The notes beneath the pieces were generated by a model, which worked only from the letters and a program-made list of their open reading frames with translations, was not told the origin of the DNA and searched no databases. A stretch of DNA of 64,000 nucleotides from Hyposmocoma kahamanoa (taxonomy: Eukaryota > Arthropoda > Insecta > Lepidoptera > Cosmopterigidae). The stretch covers positions 10,931,007 through 10,995,006 of the forward strand of contig NW_020654422.1 in the NCBI RefSeq assembly GCF_003589595.1, read 5' to 3'. Shown here piece after piece: positions 50,335 through 62,069 of this stretch. The first letter of the stretch is position 1, and each line of letters begins with the position of its first letter. The translations under genes and the position numbers were made by a program.

Positions 50335-50914
50335 ACCCACAGCGGCCCCTGTCTAATTTCCTTTTCCCGCGTGTATTAATTTCCGACTTAAGCTTCCATG
50401 TCTACCATTTCCTATTACTTACATTCCTAGACAAACAATTACGAAAAATTTTTCAAAAATAAATGTATTTTAGTAAATAAATGTAGTGATTGATTTAATC
50501 ACGCTTTTAACTAAAACTTAGCAATTGATGAAATGAACACGTAATAAAAATTAACGAGCTAAGATTTTCATAATTATGTATCGAAACATATCTAATTACT
50601 AGAGACTATATATAGGGGCTCCATTTATAAGTCAATGGGGCTCCAAGATTATTCAAATTTATGCACTGCAAAAAAGAAAGATCAGGAAAATAATATAAAA
50701 ACCAAGTAGTGAATATTTGCGTAAGGCAAACTCTTTGTTACAATCGAGATTACAAGATGAGGCCACATGACATAATATAATTATTTATATTACTTTTAAC
50801 ATTATCTAAACATTACAGAGATAAAGATAAAGCACAAAATAAACAGAAGTGTAATGCCACGAAGTATCTTATTATCCCAATAATAAACAAAAAAACTTTA
50901 GTATTATCATAATA

Positions 50915-51195
50915 ACACTCAGAAAAAATTCCTTTGATCCGGTCGGATTCGAACCGACGTCTTCTTGCATACCGTGCCAGACGCTATACCAACTAAGCCA
51001 CGGAACGAACCAACAGACCTCACGAATTTTTCTCTGTGCTTGCGTCGTGTCTTTGTACTTGGTCTTTCAACGACTTTTTAGTCGTAGCGCCATTTATGAG
51101 AAATGTATTACAGATTTATCACCCAGTTAGTACCTTTACAGCTACCAGTCCTGGCGAGAGATGTCGCTATTCACTGTGTTCAATAAAAATTTAAT
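50915..51195 (-). repeat. tRNA-related repeat (SINE-2, copy 1)
   Basis: The 13-base TATTATCATAATA flanks both ends (50902-50914 and 51196-51208), a clear target duplication. On the minus strand a tRNA-like unit is present: D arm GCTTAGTTGGTATAGC and T arm GTCGGTTCGAATCCGAC, with all five T-stem pairs intact. On that strand the tRNA-like unit is followed within about 20 bases by TTTTTT, and the rest of the element (about 170 bases) lies upstream of it. On the plus strand the element ends in CAATAAAAATTTAAT, an A-rich tail. The acceptor stem is imperfect, so it is not a plain tRNA gene. The second copy is at 63.3-63.6 kb. Confidence 0.85.
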
Positions 51196-51209
51196 TATTA
51201 TCATAATAT

Positions 51210-53089
51210 ATTAACTTCCTAGTAAAATAGTATAACAATTGTGAAAAATGGATCGTCATTACGTGCATAGTTTTGTCAATAGCTTGCACGTTCTGATATT
51301 ATTATGAAACGGAAATACTTTTATGATAAGTAATGATTATGATAAATACCTACAATTTGTGTAAGTAACAGGGTATTGATATAAGTCATATAAGTTGCAT
51401 CTATGTAGGTGTATTGTAAAGCGTACAGTCATGCATTTACTTTTTTTTAGATTTTCCTTGATATTTGTAGCACTGTGCGTGCATCTTGCTATCTTTCACA
51501 ATGAGACACTGCTGAAAATTATTATCCAACACGTGGCAGACTACAATCAAGTAATCTCAACTTTCATACTTATTAGACACAAATGGTTAACATATTTCTT
51601 GTTTCCATAATGCAGGATTTAAGTTTTATAAAACTCTAGACACCGCATCTGAGACTGGAAACTGTAATGCAACAGTCATGGAAACGTAAACATATTTACG
51701 TAACACTAAGCGTAAAAAAGTTGACGTGAAAGGAGTGGCAAGATCGACGGTCACGGTCAAGACTCACGACGATCACGTACGTATGGCCGAACATCATATT
51801 CTTTTATTCCCCAAATTACTGTGCATAACTTCACGATGAAAGCGGCCGCGTGTAACCAACCGCTACTACCCACAACGCGCAGGGAGCGAGCGAGATGGCG
51901 CGAGCAGTCGGCGCGGGGCGGGCGAAGGGAGCAACAGGTAAAGATTCCGAGGCCACTTCCGTCTTGGCTGCCGAATATTTCTGTCTCGAACCGGTAGTGG
52001 GACGGCGGCCAGGGCACACAAGATTATTTTGACTCACACATACGCCAACACGTATGAAACACGGCTCTCGCCTACTGGAGCAGACAAGTGTCTGCTCCAG
52101 TAGGATTCCAAACAGGCTGGCACTAGCCTAGCCAAATTATACTACACCATGAATCATAGGATATTTGTAGCCGATGCTCATCGGTTCCGTACCACCCGCC
52201 CGACACACTCAAAATTCTGTCTTGAGGTACGTCAAACTGATAATATAGGTACGCTAATGCAGGAATAGTAGAAAACTATTGTATATCTAAACCGTCAATT
52301 TGAGAGGTTTTCAGTATGTTTGTAGAAATCGTAGGAATTACAGCAATGATTCACGTCACCATAACCACAAGCACATTATGCGTATGGTACGTGGTCGAAT
52401 GAGCTCAGCTCTAACCGGTTGGCGCTCATATTGTCTCACTCTGCACCAGGAAACTGCTGGCCGTTTGCTTTACTCAGACATTTCCTGTGCTCTTTGTTCG
52501 ATACAACCATCACCAACGCCACTTAGAACACAACCGAACGACAGTTAGATGTAGGTAGTACATACTCGTACTGGAGTGACCTGTTTCTTCCTTAAAAAGT
52601 AATTGCATTTGTTCTTTAAGATTCATAGATTTCATAGACAGTTAGTTATAAATTATTATTGCATTTTCATAGTACACATTACGAATGAATTGTTTTAGAA
52701 ACGTACCAGGACAAAAGTAATATTTTCAGTGTTACGACAATCGTAATTCCTAATATTAGATACGTGTTCGAGCTAAACTGGTGCACTAATCTATAAATTG
52801 CTTAAACCAATCATGTCACACTTATGCTCAGTGTGCAAACAAGGAAATATATTTATTATAAGAGTTATTAAAAACAGGCGCGCTGACGTAACCAAGCGAC
52901 CCGCAGTACTTCCGCGTGCCTTAGGCATACAAACGCCGCTACATACTCTTAAGTCCATTACCAATCGCAACGTAACGTTAGGCATCGTTGTCTATCACCC
53001 CCAACAAACTTTGATTACGGTTTGCGGAAACGTCACTGATACTTTTGGTTTAAAATGGGACTCGGTCTGACTCCCAAAGTTTTATCTCA
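51210..53089. other. Intergenic region upstream of Ets98B
   Basis: No gene is supported. A GC-rich patch at about 51,840-52,020 includes AACAGGTAAAG (51,928-51,938), a possible splice donor, and could hold an alternative first exon; nothing confirms it. Confidence 0.35.
52071..52104. repeat. Perfect hairpin, 16-bp stem, 2-nt centre
   Basis: CCTACTGGAGCAGACA, centre AG, exact complement. It has balanced base composition and is not explained by any repeat seen here. Confidence 0.95.
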
Positions 53090-53445
53090 GCAATATGTGT
53101 GGCGTTGTGGAGCCAGAGACGAGGCCGGGTAGTGCGGGGGGGGGGGGGGGGTCTGCAGGCGTGCGTCCGTCCGCCCGCGCCGCCACCGCATCATCAGTCC
53201 GCGTCGGAGAGCTGCTCGCGTTACCCGCGTGCGCCCGATCCCTCAGATACGCTGCTGGTTTACGGCGTGCCGTAACACGACACGTTTGGAGGGACCGCCG
53301 CATTTACGTCTGTGCCTAGTGCTCTGTGAACACTGGATACTGTGCTACAAGTGTTGTGAAGATGTATATGTGCTGAATTGTCCAAAATTCGTCTGCCAAC
53401 TCCAAGGATTTTGACGACACGTCCAGTTCCGGACCAGCTCAGCCG
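53090..53445 (+). promoter_or_regulatory. Ets98B: Proposed Ets98B promoter and non-coding first exon
   Basis: A GC-rich, CpG-dense block, the strongest between 25 and 55 kb. TCAGT at 53194-53198 fits an insect initiator, and CAGCCG followed by GTGAGT (53446-53451) is a good splice donor. The first acceptor in front of an Ets98B coding frame is 55388-55389. The simplest model is a 5' UTR exon ending at 53445 and a 1.94 kb first intron. A run of sixteen G (53136-53151) lies upstream of the initiator-like site. No TATA box is evident. Start site and exon are inferred. Confidence 0.45.
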
Positions 53446-55389
53446 GTGAGTAGCGGTGCTTATCGCAGACCGTGTTATCGCGTTCACGCATTTCCGACCA
53501 TACTCGATAAGGCTGTTGTAGCTTACTTAGCGACCGGATTTGGCAGACTACAATTTAAATGAAATAGCACATCGTTATTATAGAAATAGTAGTTCCTAGT
53601 TGTCGATAAGTATTATTGCCTTAGTTTTGGAATAGGCCATCTAATCAGTCAATGTTTGTAATTTTGTTATTCGTTGCATATTTATGTTTAGTAAGAATGG
53701 AAATAACTGCTAAAGATATGTTTCATTTCTACTAAGATTGAGTATCTATAATTAATAAATGAATAAACTATGGTACGTGAAATCCACAAGCATATGGACC
53801 AAGTGAACTAATGTTTTAGTATTTTATCGCGGAGTAGTGTAACTGTACACGTGCATCCCTTAATTATTTTCAAACCCGACACTTCCCCTGGGATTAGGGG
53901 CGTCAAATAATAATATCCACCCCTATATTCTAACAATGCCGCTTGATCCCTACAAAAATTGGAATCAGCAGGTGCCTTACTCTATAATTTTGAACATTAT
54001 ATTTATGTAAGTCCCCTGCTTAAGTGTTATTAATTCGCGAACATAAAGCAAGTACATAATTAACCGCATAACTGCCAGACTCGCCAATCGGTAGACTGTA
54101 CAAGGCATGTTATCAAAACTCTTTAAAAACCTATAGATATTATTAGCGGGTGATCACTGTAACAAAGCGCCAATTCAGCAAAAAAAAAAGTATAATAGTA
54201 AATACCTGAAACACCTTCGTTGTCGTTGTGACTAAGAACTTAGGTATCATGAGTAGCAACAATATTGCGAATCTTTAAAAAAACTATAAACAGCAAGCTA
54301 TATACTCCGAAGAAAAATTATTTTGCTAATGTGTAAGCTGTTACTATAATAACTACAACTAATCGATTATTGCATCAACCTGCCACCGTTACATAAGCTG
54401 CAAATGTAGCAAGCACAATAAAACATTTGCTAAAATGAAACCATTGCATGGCATATTCAATAAATAAAACAATATGTGACTTATATAACTACACATACAT
54501 ACAATAAAAGAATATTGTAGTATAATCTACTATATTACGCTAGTTTACTTTGAATTTAGCATCTAAGAAAACTATCATAATATTGTCTAGAAGACAGTCT
54601 TATTACAAAAGGTACTAGCGGTGCAAAAACAACTGTACAAAGTCATAAGAAGTAAGTTGTCTTACATAAATAGTATATACACGAAGTTAATTTGAATTTC
54701 TTAACTCTTGTTTGACCATGACTCGTCAACGAAAAGCGTAGGTCATCGACATCAGAGAGACGGAGGCGGACAGAAAGCAAGCAAACCGTTTTTGATAGGG
54801 AGAAATGTGTGGCCGACCGGTTAAAGCAATATGTAGGTATACATAGTTTTAAATTGATACCAAAGGATTTTCAAGATGCAATTCGTATAATAGATAGAAC
54901 TCATATTACAACAACAATTCGGTCGAAGAACGACAAGGAATTTTAAAGAATTAATTATAATAAATATTCAATAATTAGACTTCGTAGTACTTCACATGAA
55001 ATATATATTTTTAAGGCAAATATTACCAAATAATTTAGTACGCCAGGTAAATTAAAATATTAATAAAATGATTTTATATTAATTCGAAAAGTAGCGCCAT
55101 CTGCTATCGAGTAGTGACATATGTTATTTGTATAGAAACAAATAACTTAGATGATGTCACAAATACTGTTCAATTTAATTAGAGCTCGGTGATATGATAT
55201 TATTGCAAGATTAACAGAATCTTATCTGAATATTAATAATAAGAACATTATTTACGCCTGCATTTTGAATGACCTAAAACGAACAAAGCGAATGTGGAAT
55301 AAATGTACCTGGAATGTGGAATGAATATACACCTAAGTAAATGACAAGACTGGAATCCAGCATATTTACAACTCATGGTCTTGTTACAG
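53446..55389 (+). other. Proposed Ets98B intron 1, with transposon debris
   Basis: AT-rich. Around 54,860-54,960 one plus frame reads PKDFQDAIRIIDRTHITTTI then RSKNDKEF. It faintly resembles the DDE region of PIF/Harbinger transposases (pattern FxxAIGxIDxTHI). The identification is weak. No other feature was recognised. Confidence 0.35.
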
Positions 55390-55398
55390 ATTGTCGTA

Positions 55399-57139
55399 AT
55401 GAAAGTGGTCAGCTTACAACTGCCATCGGGGCCCAGCATGGAGCGCTTGCCGCTACCATTCAGCCCAACTGAACTCCTGTGGCGATACCCACTACCGTGG
55501 GCTCCGCCACCTCCGTCGCCCTTGGGCGACACTAAAGCTCAGCTACCCGCTGGCTTACCTCCCGAACCCAGATTGTGGACGAGGGAAGATGTCGCTGTTT
55601 TCCTCAAGTGGTGTGAAAGAGAATTCGATTTGCCCAACTTCGACATGGATCTCTTTCAAATGAATGGTATGCAAATTGTTGAGGTATTACTTGTATTGAC
55701 AAATAATAGAAATGCATTGTCACACAAAATTCATTAATTGTTCAAAATGAAATGTCACATTGCTAACTTATTTCTTTATTGTGTTATAGGAAAGGCCTTG
55801 TGCCTTTTAACAAAGACGGATTTGGGCGAACGCTGTCCTGGAGCTGGCGATGTTTTACACAACGTCCTGCAAATGTTGGTTCGCGACGCGGCGCTTTTGG
55901 GCAGAGTTCCTTCTTCGCCAGTAACTCCCACTGCCCGCGCTGCGCCGTACCCCCCTTCCCCTCACTCTCACCCTCCGACGCCCACATGGGCCGTCGATGG
56001 GTTTCACCACTTCCATAACGCAGCAGCTGCCGCCGCCGCCCAACCTAACTCCGTGACCTTAAGCCCCGCACCATCTGTCGATAGCTCAGGAAGCCCGCAA
56101 AGAGGAGAGCCGGTCACATATGCTCCAGCGTACCCGCCTCAAGTGCAACCCTCAGCGCAGCCTAGCTCAGGAAGCAATCACTCTGACTCTGATGAAGAAG
56201 GACAATTTGCTCCAAACCCACGTTCACCTAAGGATGCGCCTTTGGCCAGCCCAGCGCCACAATCGCACCCGGCGCAGCAACATTCGCACTACCGGGCGCA
56301 ACATAGAGAATTTTTCCCAAGCGACATGCCCGAATCTAACACAAGTAAGTATCGTGTACAAAAGCATCTGATGTAAATAATAATTATGTAACATTTGGAT
56401 AATTCTCAACATCAAACCTTTTTCAGAAATACTAACTCGTAATTTCTGCGTTTTCAGATGGACGACTATTGTGGGACTTCCTGCAACAACTTCTCAATGA
56501 TCCTACGCAGCGATATACAAATTATATTGCGTGGAAAAACAGAGAAACTGGAGTTTTCAAGATCGTGGACCCGGCTGGACTTGCAAAATTATGGGGCATT
56601 CAGAAGAACCATCTTTCGATGAACTACGATAAGATGTCTAGAGCTCTACGTTACTATTACCGCGTCAACATACTCCGGAAAGTGCAGGGCGAACGGCACT
56701 GTTACCAGTGAGTATTTATACTTCATAAAAAAATATTAAGTATTAAAATAACAGTGACCCTTAATTACTTTTTTACTCTATTGTCAACAGATTTCTCCGA
56801 AATCCTACAGAACTGAAGAACATTAAAAATATCTCTTTGTTGCGGCAACAAATGAGCCCAACCCGGGTAGCTGCGCCACAAGCCGTCGTGAAAACGGAGA
56901 TGAAGGAGGAGCGTTGCGAAGAGGAGCCAGTCGATGAGGATATGCCGACTGACTTGAGTATGGCAGCATCAGAGCCATGGCGGAAGCGCGCACGGCCTGA
57001 ACCCTCGCCTATTGCTTCGCCTCACGATAAGCACCGCATTAGCGCGCTCATCGGTGACACCATGATGCATAAGAGGGAGTCAGAGTACAATGCTGAACAC
57101 TTCGCGCTCAACCTCAAAAGTGAAAAATGTGAACAATGA
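55399..57139 (+). CDS. Ets98B: Ets98B, PDEF-type ETS transcription factor
   Basis: Sequence-specific nuclear transcription factor of the SPDEF/Ets98B subfamily. Coding exons are 55399-55666, 55790-56344, 56458-56707 and 56791-57139, all with GT...AG introns. They splice in frame to 473 aa. Residues 58-122 are the Pointed/SAM domain (LWTREDVAVFLKWCEREF, then DLFQMNGKALCLLTKTDL). Residues 278-361 are the ETS domain (LLWDFLQQLLND, WGIQKNHLSMNYDKMSRALR) with both base-contacting arginines, R336 and R339. Between them lies a Ser/Pro/His-rich linker. The tail has VKTE (391), MKEE (395), PTDLS (410), RKRAR (422) and LKSE (466). The ATG at 55399 is nine bases past an acceptor; a second in-frame ATG at 55438 (MERLPLPF) could be the true start. 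Drosophila Ets98B is named from recall of the ETS and flanking text (RHCYQFLRNPTELKNIKN). Confidence 0.95.
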
Positions 57140-58335
57140 TCATCAACGCGGGACACTTTGTAGTGCGATGCGCTGTGCATTTACAGTGTAAACAGCTCCA
57201 ACCACTAAAGTTCTAGTCAATATCCTCTCAGGTAGCATAATTTACGTCTTCCTCAAAAATCACATAGATGAGATTTTATATGTTGTTACAAAACTGAGAG
57301 AACTTTGACAGATTTAGCATGGTCAATGGAGTTCAACAGGGTATGGACCTCATATGCCTTTGTGCCAAGTGGTTTATCTAATAGTGTCAATTAACAAAGT
57401 ATGTACCTAGTTAACAAAATGGGACAAGAGTTTATTTGTGTTGAAGATATAGACTGTTTTAATAATTTGTGCAATGGACCATTCACTCAACTGTTGACTC
57501 ATGACTGAGAAATAGCATAACTCATTGCCAGAAGTCAATATCCATTTATGTGTGTGTGTTTGTGTGTACGCGTGCTCCGCGCTCATTGATGCATTTTGTA
57601 ATTTAATTAGTTGTATATACTTAAATATTCATACTTGTATTAAATTGGCTAAATATTTAGCTCAAAACATAAGTAGCAAAAAACTTAGATTGTGTTGAGA
57701 TTTTTAACATATTATTGAATTACAGTCTTCCATTGAAACAAATTTTGGCAAAAATTTCAATTGTAGCATGTGAAAACAATTCAAATTGTACATACATACC
57801 ACAAACCCAAGTTACTATTTGGTTTACAATTTTAGGCAGCTTTGGTGATTGTTACTAATTTAAACTGGCTGCATTCAAGAGCGAAGAGCAGATGACTATA
57901 ACAATGAACAAGCTATACCTAAACAAAATGCCTTGAAATAAAAAAAACATCCACTGTGATAAAAACAAAAGTGGTAGACATAGAATGCTAGGGCTTTTAC
58001 TCAAAGATTTCCAGCTACAATTTTCTGTGATCTCTTTTATCAATGTAGGTAAATGTCTTAGGGGGTAGACTATAAGAATTTGTAAATATTATCCAAGTTA
58101 GATTATATAAGTAAGATAGATTAAGGACTGACTGTAAAGAGAATGTATGTATGATTTGTAAAACAAAGTGGAGCTTTATCAAAGTACCTAGTATATGTGT
58201 AAGAATTACAAATGAGTTTGTATTTTTACAATTATTTCTATTTTGGCATGCCTGCCATGATTTCCAACTTGTACACAATATAAAGATGATTCATTAAAAT
58301 ATATTGTGTCAAATTTATTATAACTTAAAATAAAT
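57140..58335 (+). other. Ets98B: Ets98B 3' UTR (extent uncertain)
   Basis: Non-coding sequence after the stop. AATAAA occurs at about 57,937 and at 58329-58334; either could serve as poly(A) signal. A short GT-rich run lies near 57,550. Confidence 0.45.
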
Positions 58336-58556
58336 GGAAATAATGTTATCCTACACTATTATTTTCTTTCCTTTGAAGGTCCTTTAATCAATCAACAAAT
58401 AACCGCAAATTCCACATAATTTATAAATTATAAAATAATAAAAATGTGAACAAAGAAAAAAATAATAAAATATTAAAAAGAAATAATTAAAATTTATTAA
58501 CTTAATAATCTAACACTTTTTTCTTAATAACTACAGAAGATAATGTTTTGTGACTA

Positions 58557-59585
58557 ACGATCGCTTTCTATAGTCAATCTCAATCCATAATTTTCTAAGC
58601 TTGAATAATCAATCCAAATCCTAGTTTTACTATTTCAATAACCGATCGACGGATCGTTAATCCGATCTTTTGTTTCAATCCATCTGTGGGATGGCATTTT
58701 TAGATTAACATTTGTATGGTAGTGACTGTTGTGCGCCTTCTATATCCAATCCATAGCTTTAACAAATCGGATTTTGCACGTGTTCGATCTATAGTAGCGA
58801 TCCTCCAATTTTGACCGATTGTACTGTGTAATCGTGTAAAAATGGAAGTTATTTTTAAGTGATAGCAACTGTGAAGTTGAACATTTGCTCAGTTATCGGA
58901 CTGGGACAATAGCGACAGCGACCAAGAGCAGCTTGTGTCCTCAAGAACGTTTAGGCGTATAAACTTCATGGTAAGTTTAACTGACGCTGAATTTATATCC
59001 AAATTTAGGCTGAACAAAACATCAGATGAATTTGTTTTAACTCCAATAATGCCGTTTTTGAAAGTCAAATCAAAACGGTATTTTTATAATTTAGACTATT
59101 TGTCACGTCACGAATACGAACAAACATCAAGAAAACATTAATTGACACTAACATTTAACATTTCGCCGCATGCCGTCTCTTTATTTTTTTCCATCCTATA
59201 TGGCCGTCCTGCTCCTTTGACAAACGTTCCATTCTGGACAATAGACGTTCCGTTCTGTTCCTCGAAACACGTTATTCTTGATGTACTTACGGTTTAAATA
59301 TTTTATACTTGAAAGTTTGCAATAAATTTATATTTTTGCCAAAATCACATATATAAATAAATTAATCTTAGAAACATAACCACCATTTTAGTCACTAATT
59401 CATGTAATGATCTTTTATTCCGATTGCGTGGAACTAAACGTCAGAAAGGGAATAAATTTACGACCGATCCTTTTTTTTTAGGGGCGCTAGAGCTAGAGAA
59501 ATGCAGATTCAGCAGCGATCAATGGATCGAATAAAATCTGGATAGAAAACAATCTTAGATTCAGGATCAAATATAGAAAGCGGCC
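58557..59585 (+). mobile_element. Deleted PIF/Harbinger-like transposon
   Basis: The left end CGATCGCTTTCTATA and the complement of the right end (CGGCCGCTTTCTATA) match. TAA stands beside both ends with a one-base offset at the right, close to the 3-bp TWA duplication of Harbinger elements. Inside is an N-terminal transposase remnant. It occupies the gap between the 3' ends of Ets98B and mtSSB. Confidence 0.6.
58890..59141 (+). pseudogene. Harbinger-type transposase N-terminal fragment
   Basis: The open frame reads DWDNSDSDQEQLVSSRTFRR, then INFMVSLTDAEFISKFRLNK and TSDEFVLTPIMPFLK, to a stop at 59141. An acidic lead followed by (D/T)xxFxxxFRLxKxxxxxLxxxIxPxL is the N-terminal pattern of HARBI1-like transposases. 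Nothing of the DDE nuclease remains in the element, so it is non-autonomous. No intact start codon frames the fragment. Confidence 0.6.
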
Positions 59586-59643
59586 GATAATCAAGCATCT
59601 GTTTTCTAAAAAATTCTTGTGTGATCTTATAACAATATAATTA

Positions 59644-60806
59644 TTAAGTCTCAGTTTCTGAAGGCAATGTCTGGAAGAATATGACATCATCTGCTATAAC
59701 AGTAGATGCTGTTCTGACTTGGCCATCATCCAGCTTCACTTCCCCATAGGACAGTTTACCAGTAATATATACTCGTTGGCCTTTTTTCAAGAACTTGTAG
59801 ACTGTGTCTCGTAGGCCTGGTTTAAAAACACTGATTCTATGCCAATCAGTTCTTTGTAGTATATCCCCAGATTCATATTTGTAGCTAAAGTGTGTAGCCA
59901 GAGGGAAATTTACAACTGGGTGTTCTTCTGTTCCTCTTTTTTGTGGATTAGCGCCTACTCTACCAAGTAGAGTGACTTGATTTATTGCTAAAAGAAAACT
60001 TGTGTTTAACAATGTGAAAATAGCACATAATATTTACTAGAAACAAGGTTTCTAAGTGGCGATGTAAGATGTGCAGGAGATTAAACATCTGCTCAACACA
60101 CTTTAAAAAGCCATTGCTTAAGTATATAGGTTGTGAAATAATGATATAGAAAGTTGTATTGATGCTAAAAATGTTTTCTCAGGTCTTTTAAAGTAAACAT
60201 GGCAGACATATTACATACTTTTAAAAACCTCAGTGGTCCCACAGTTTGCACTGCGAGCGCTGGATGAGGGGTTCCTGGGGTCAATTCAATATAGGAAATA
60301 AACTTTTATAAATTACTTCTGGTCTGGAGTATTCAGGGAAATTCCACAAAATGAATTCCATTGTACTAGTACATAGCATGATCGAAAATACGAACAGAAA
60401 TCTACCTACTTACTTTTCTCTGTTTTCTGAGCACTTAATTTAAATGTGGAACTATGTAGTTGGTGACAGTGACTTCCTAGAACTTGACGTGCTACAAGAG
60501 GAACCTGAAATTAGTAAGCCGTAAAAGACAAGTACGCTTGAAAAATCAACACGCACTATAACGAATTTTCAGAAGACACCCTTATGAACTTGAATTTTCA
60601 GAAGACACCCTTATAAACTTACCTTTAACTGTATAAACCCAATGAGAAATTCACGTCATGAGCAATATAAACGTTTAGTAGTCCTCTAATAACGAGAAAA
60701 CATACTTTACATAAACAGTTAAAATCGGCTTTAAAATCAATGTGCATGAAAAACAACTAAAATTTATTTTTATAAAACAAAAACTCACCTTTGATGATAT
60801 GAACAT
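59644..60806 (-). CDS. mtSSB: Mitochondrial single-stranded DNA-binding protein
   Basis: Binds single-stranded mtDNA as a tetramer at the replication fork in the matrix. Exons on the minus strand are 60806-60789 (MFISSK), 60504-60414 and 59987-59644, with donors GTGAGT and GTAAGT and acceptors ending TTTCAG and TTTTAG. Splicing is in frame and gives 150 aa, close to the ~148 aa of animal SSBP1. The first ~36 residues are basic and hydroxyl-rich with few acids (VPLVARQVLGSHCHQLHSST), as in a mitochondrial presequence. The OB fold follows: INQVTLLGRVGANPQKRG, FPLATHFSYKYESG, TDWHRISVF, KGQRVYITGKLSYGE and TVIADDVIFF. It is convergent with Ets98B. No break is seen. ATG at 60806 is the only one in exon 1. 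Confidence 0.93.
60563..60620. repeat. Two tandem copies of a 29-bp unit in mtSSB intron 1
   Basis: GAATTTTCAGAAGACACCCT-TATGAACTT at 60563-60591 is repeated at 60592-60620 with one change. The second unit ends against a minus-strand GTAAGT. Confidence 0.95.
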
Positions 60807-61230
60807 TGCGAAAATCTGTTACGTCTATATTTCTATTATATATATACTGTTTAATATCAAATAGCTATTTCAAAATAACATGAAAACAAAGAATAAACGG
60901 AATCAACGGATATTTCATTTCAATGACACATACATAACCCAACTTTTAGATTTTTTTTTAATTTATTAAGGCTTTGGCAAAGACATCATGAATTATTATA
61001 AAACTACTGCAATATGAAAATTAAAAAAGAAATTAAACTAACAACTTACACTATTTTAAAGGTGCTATTTACAAATTCAAATATTACATTATATAAACTT
61101 GTGTGCTATAAAAGCTCCTGTGTAAAGACAGAACAAAAAGGTTTACCAAAACTGCCCCATACACGAGCAATCATAATTAAGTAATAAAAACATGGTGCGA
61201 GAGTACAAATTACAATAATAGTTCGGTAAC
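60807..61230. other. mtSSB upstream region and copia 3' flank
   Basis: AT-rich. It should contain the mtSSB promoter (minus strand, just above 60,806) and the 3' non-coding/LTR part of the copia element. I could delimit neither; no LTR pair is visible in the window. Confidence 0.35.
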
Positions 61231-62069
61231 CTAAACTAAATCCAAAGATTTTACAAACAGCTCATGCTTTGCCCTAGGTAAGGCTTTTGTAAACAGGTCT
61301 GCCTTTTACTCTGTTGAAGGCTTGTACTCTAAACAGACTACTTTATCATCAACACATTCTTGAATGAAATGATGATGAACGTCTATGTGTTTAGTTCTCC
61401 TAAAACATTCATTCTCTACCATTTTGAGTGTGCTGCGGTTGTCATAAAAAAATGTTATAGGTTCTGATGGTGACAGGCTCCTGTATTTAAATTCAAATAA
61501 AAAAAATTCAAAAATTTTGCCTCTTTTACAGAACTCCCAAGAGCCATAGTATTCAGCTTCTATGCTAGAACAAGTCACGTTTTGTTGTTTGTGACTGTAC
61601 CAATTTACAATGCATAAGCCGAACCTACTCAGAAACCATGAATATAGCTTTCGATCAGTCTTATCCCCCACCCAATGTGGGTCGGATGAGATTTCAACTT
61701 TATTACTACCTCTCCTAAAATTGAGTCCATAGCTAGTTGTTCCTGAAAGATACCGCAGTACACGTTTAGCTGCGAGCCAGTACGATTCATTATAATATAA
61801 CAAGTGTTATATTGGCTGAGTTTACTGCACGCAAATGCAAAATCTGGACGTGTGCAAACAGCGAGATACATTAAAGTACCAATTAGTTCCTGATACGGAA
61901 ACCGCTTATCGATTGTTTCTGCTTTCGGCAGATTGAAATTGACTTCCATAAGAGTCGCTACTTTGTAACAATCTTCCATGTCAAATTTTGTTAACAATCT
62001 TTTTACATATTCCGACTGTGTCAGCTTTAAAGTTCCTTGCTCTCGGTTCCTTTCAACCATCATACCCAA
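61231..62069 (-). pseudogene. copia RT C-terminus and RNase H
   Basis: The upper frame (62069-61800) reads GMMVERNREQGTLKLTQSEY, then LIGTLMYLAVCTRPDFAFAC, the end of the copia RT. A frameshift near 61,800 leads into RNase H (WLAAKRVLRYLSGTTSYGLN, SSIEAEYYGS, FFYDNRST, RRTKHIDVHHHFIQ). The acidic residues expected in SSDPHW, SSIEAE and FYDN are present. A TAA at about 61,306 cuts off KADLFTKALPRAKHELFVKS, which continues in frame to the natural stop at 61231-61233. Confidence 0.9.

Noticed and set aside
50940..51010. tRNA gene
   Set aside because: D and T arms fold, but the acceptor stem is imperfect and the same 280-bp unit recurs at 63.3 kb. It is part of a mobile repeat.
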